Positions 61,635 to 64,000 of a stretch of DNA of 64,000 bases are shown here, one piece after another. The stretch spans positions 3,093,225-3,157,224 of the forward strand of contig KV748187.1 in assembly GCA_001692895.1 (NCBI GenBank), given 5' to 3'. The position numbers and the translations under genes were made by a program. Under the pieces are notes generated by a model. It made no database searches and was not told the origin of the DNA. It saw only the letters and a list, made by a program, of their open reading frames with translations. Source of the stretch: Cenococcum geophilum 1.58 (lineage: Eukaryota > Ascomycota > Dothideomycetes > Gloniales > Gloniaceae). Numbering within the stretch: the stretch's first letter is position 1; every line of letters begins with the position of its first letter.

Positions 61635-61808
61635 ATGGCTAGAATTACCAAAGNAAACCTGGCGAAGAAGACTACGTTGCCCGATTTGCCCGATTCTAAT
61701 TCGTTATCTCGTCGTCGCGCCCGACNCCCCCGAGTCGTAGCAGCCCACGACCACCGCCGCCCTCTTTCTGCTGTAGCTAGAGTACCCAAACCGACGAGCC
61801 AGCTTTAA
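61635..61808 (+). CDS. Short basic open frame, un-mutated, unknown
   Basis: ATG at 61635 gives a 57-codon frame to TAA at 61808. The product is rich in Arg, Lys, Pro and Ser (MARITK...SRRRAR...). The codons are varied and include many CA/TG dinucleotides, so this stretch escaped RIP. Two N calls lie in it. It could be the N-terminus of a transposon ORF1/gag, or chance. No domain is recognised. Confidence 0.25.
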   Translation: MARITKXNLAKKTTLPDLPDSNSLSRRRARXPRVVAAHDHRRPLSAVARVPKPTSQL

Positions 61809-61865
61809 ATAATAACTAAGGACTACTAGTAGGTATAGATTTGCTTTATAGAAGGGGGTAAGCTT

Positions 61866-62390
61866 TAGGTAGGGCCTCGCGCAGAGCTTTAATAAAGCCT
61901 TATGTAGAGCTTTAGTAGAGGCTTACGCAGAGCCCTACGCAGAGCTCCGCGTAGAGCTTCGTGCAGAGCTTCGTGCAGAGCTTCGTGCAGAGCTTCGTGC
62001 AGAGCTTTATGCAGAGCCTCCGTACGCAGAGCTTCGTGCAGAGCTTCGTGCAGAGCTTCGTGCAGAGCTTCGTGCAGAGCTTTGTGCAGAGCTTTATGCA
62101 GAGCCTCCGTACGCAGAGCTTCGTGCAGAGCTTCGTGCAGAGCTTCGTGTAGAGCTTCGTGCAGAGCTTCGTGCAGAGCCTCGTGCAGAGCTTCGTGTAG
62201 AGCCTCGTGTAGAGCTTCGAGCAGAGCCTTATGTAGAGCTTTAAGGAGCTTTAAGCAGAGCTTCGAGTAGAGCCTTGTATAGAGCTTTGTATAGAGTCTT
62301 ATATAGAACTTTATATAGAACTTTATATAGAGCCTTATATAGAGCCTTATATAGAGCTTTATATAGAGCTTTATATAAATATATAGACGT
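61866..62390. repeat. 12-bp minisatellite, CAGAGCTTCGTG
   Basis: About forty head-to-tail units. Central units (61940-62200) are near consensus. The outer units decay toward AGAGCTTTATAT. A 15-bp variant (CCTCCGTACGCAGAG) occurs at about 62017 and 62104, so a larger ~87-bp unit is duplicated. The open frames 61961-62152 and 62082-62270 are products of the repeat. Confidence 0.92.
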
Positions 62391-63155
62391 ATAGATATAT
62401 ATTTTTATACTAGTAATTAATTATAGAATATATAGAAATAATTATATAGGAAATTATATAGATATTTATTTATTTATTTATTTATAGTAAGGCTAATAAT
62501 ACTATACGGCTCCTAGATCTAGGGCCTAGGACTAGGTAGTAAGGTATTAATAAAAGTTCCTTAACGCTATTAGCTAAGCTATAAAACTAGTACCTATATA
62601 GAACTATAGGGGTTTATAAGAGAATACTACGCGCTATACTAGAATATAAAGTAGTAGTTCTACTAGTAGACTTATATATTAATATAACTACTATATAGAG
62701 AATAGTTATAGTATAAGGCTACCTAGTAAAAGAAAATATACGCTAAATACTAAAACGTATATAAGGAATAAGACGTATATAAGGATCGAGGGCCCCTTAA
62801 AGAGGTAATACGCCTAAGTATACTAGCTAGGAAGCCCTCTACCTATAGGTAGTAAAGAGAGAAAAGAAAATATAAAAACTATTAGCTTACTAGGCGGAGA
62901 CCTAGCGCCGTATTAATAGAGTACTACTATAGTAATAGAGGATAAGAGGCTATTAGTATAGATAGAGATCTACNATACTTANTATAAAATAGGTAGACCT
63001 TAAATAGAAGGAGGTAGTNAAAATATAANACGTAGCTATATAGAATACCCTATAGTTAATACTAATACTCCTCCTATATAAAGGACTAATAAAGGTAAAA
63101 TCTATAGCCGCTTTTCTACTATAGATAGAGATTTTAAGCCTAAATATATAGCTAG
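62391..63155. other. AT-rich mutated sequence, unassigned
   Basis: CpA/TpG-poor. A plus frame with Lys/Arg-rich text can be read near 62700-63130 if stops are taken as Gln, but no domain is recognised. Several N calls lie from 62974 on. Confidence 0.35.
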
Positions 63156-64000
63156 TAAGTATCTATATTCTAAATACTATACCTTAATACACTTATAGAT
63201 AGCCTATTTAGTTAGTATACTATATACTACTTTTCTATAGCTACTACTTACTAAGGTACTAGCTATTTACTAGTATAGGTATAAATAATATTACTTATAC
63301 TCTNTANAAGTAGGGGCCTATAAGTAGTATTAAAATAGCTTATAGGCTAAGGAGTTTTTTAGTAGTTCTAAATAGTATATAAGATTTAATAGGAGGACAC
63401 TAAAGGATATACCCCTTTTAGCCCCTTANAGACTAAATACCNCTGNCTAGCTATANGTAGTACGCTAATAAATTACTAGATACTCCTACTGCCCCCTTTA
63501 GATCTTCTAATATACCTAAAAAGTATAGTATATAAGGTAGACCTAAAGATANAAAGATATATTANTTTAGTAAAGGTAGAATATATAAAACTAATATATC
63601 TTTATATCTTTAGGTCTACCTTATATACTATTTTTTTAGGTATATTAGAAGATTTAGGGGGGGTAGTAAAAGTATCTAGTAATTCGCTAGCGTACTACCT
63701 ACGGCTAAGTAGGGGTATTTAGTCTTTAAGGGGCTAAAAAAGGGCATACCCTTTAATATCCTTCTATTAGATCTTATATACTATTTAGAACTATTAAAGA
63801 ACTTCTTAGCCTATAAGCTATCTTATTACTACCTATAGGCCTCTATTTATAGAGAGTATTTAGGTAATATTGTTTATACTTATATTAGTAAGTAGCTAGT
63901 CCCTTACTAAGTGGTAACTATAGAATAGTAATATATAGCGTACTAACTAAATAGGCCACCTATATATATATTAAGGTAAGGTATTTAAAATATAGATGCT
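63156..64000. repeat. Large inverted repeat running off the window
   Basis: The left arm (about 63156-63568) and right arm (about 63590-64000) are inverted copies around a centre near 63575 (AAAGATATATTA ... TAATATATCTTT). Arms are ~410 bp long and diverged. The right arm reaches the window end, so the full structure is longer. It may be a foldback transposon or two head-to-head copies of one element. Confidence 0.8.

Noticed and set aside
61866-62390. CRISPR array or a QSFV-repeat protein
   Set aside because: Units are 12 bp with no spacers, which is a minisatellite. Reading frames follow from the unit length being divisible by three, and the genome is fungal.

Overview
The window looks like a chromosome segment of a filamentous ascomycete (Pezizomycotina) that carries repeat-induced point mutation (RIP). 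Two intact, GC-balanced genes sit in a short island at about 0.5-5.7 kb. Nearly everything else is AT-rich transposon sequence in which CpA/TpG dinucleotides are almost gone, and former coding frames are full of TAA/TAG codons where CAA, CAG or TGG is expected. No rRNA, tRNA or CRISPR array was recognised.

Layout, left to right. 1-501: RIP-mutated N-terminal part of a Tc1/mariner-type transposase (minus). 1609-3343: a two-exon amino-acid permease. 4603-5169: a nucleoside 2-deoxyribosyltransferase-like protein. 6229-11233: Ty3/gypsy element A (minus), cut inside gag by family C. 11234-34552: two family C elements (minus) joined through a shared 421-bp LTR (C1 and C2). C1 contains a 1431-bp TA-flanked element (15346-16776). 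C2 contains complete gypsy element B (20212-26563, TSD TAAAA), a 1303-bp non-autonomous LTR element (32472-33774, TSD CTTAT) and a 436-bp foldback MITE (33826-34261, TSD TA). A 25-N gap at 27646-27670 is followed by an offset repeat of sequence already seen to its left, which looks like an assembly duplication.

34553-35635: 5'-truncated LINE (Tad1-like RNase H tail). 35636-39990: 5'-truncated gypsy element D with its 3' LTR and a 323-bp un-mutated MITE. 39991-61322: gypsy element E, interrupted by F (44415-60129, TSD CTACT), which is itself interrupted by G (49005-57917, TSD TTATA). This is a three-deep nest. 61323-64000: a fragment of a G-like reverse transcriptase, a short un-mutated block, a 12-bp minisatellite and one end of a large inverted repeat that runs off the window.

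In all six gypsy families some trace of a chromodomain-like tail follows the integrase, so they look like chromoviruses, whose insertion bias toward heterochromatin would suit this nesting. The two host genes are ordinary and share no evident pathway. The most unusual features are: a palindromic 3' module shared by element lineages with unrelated LTRs; a possible intron-containing antisense gene between pol and the 3' LTR of G; small elements that kept CpA/TpG inside heavily mutated hosts; and a set of exact TSDs that orders the insertions. Boundaries were placed by eye from repeated termini and TSDs; internal domain borders are approximate.
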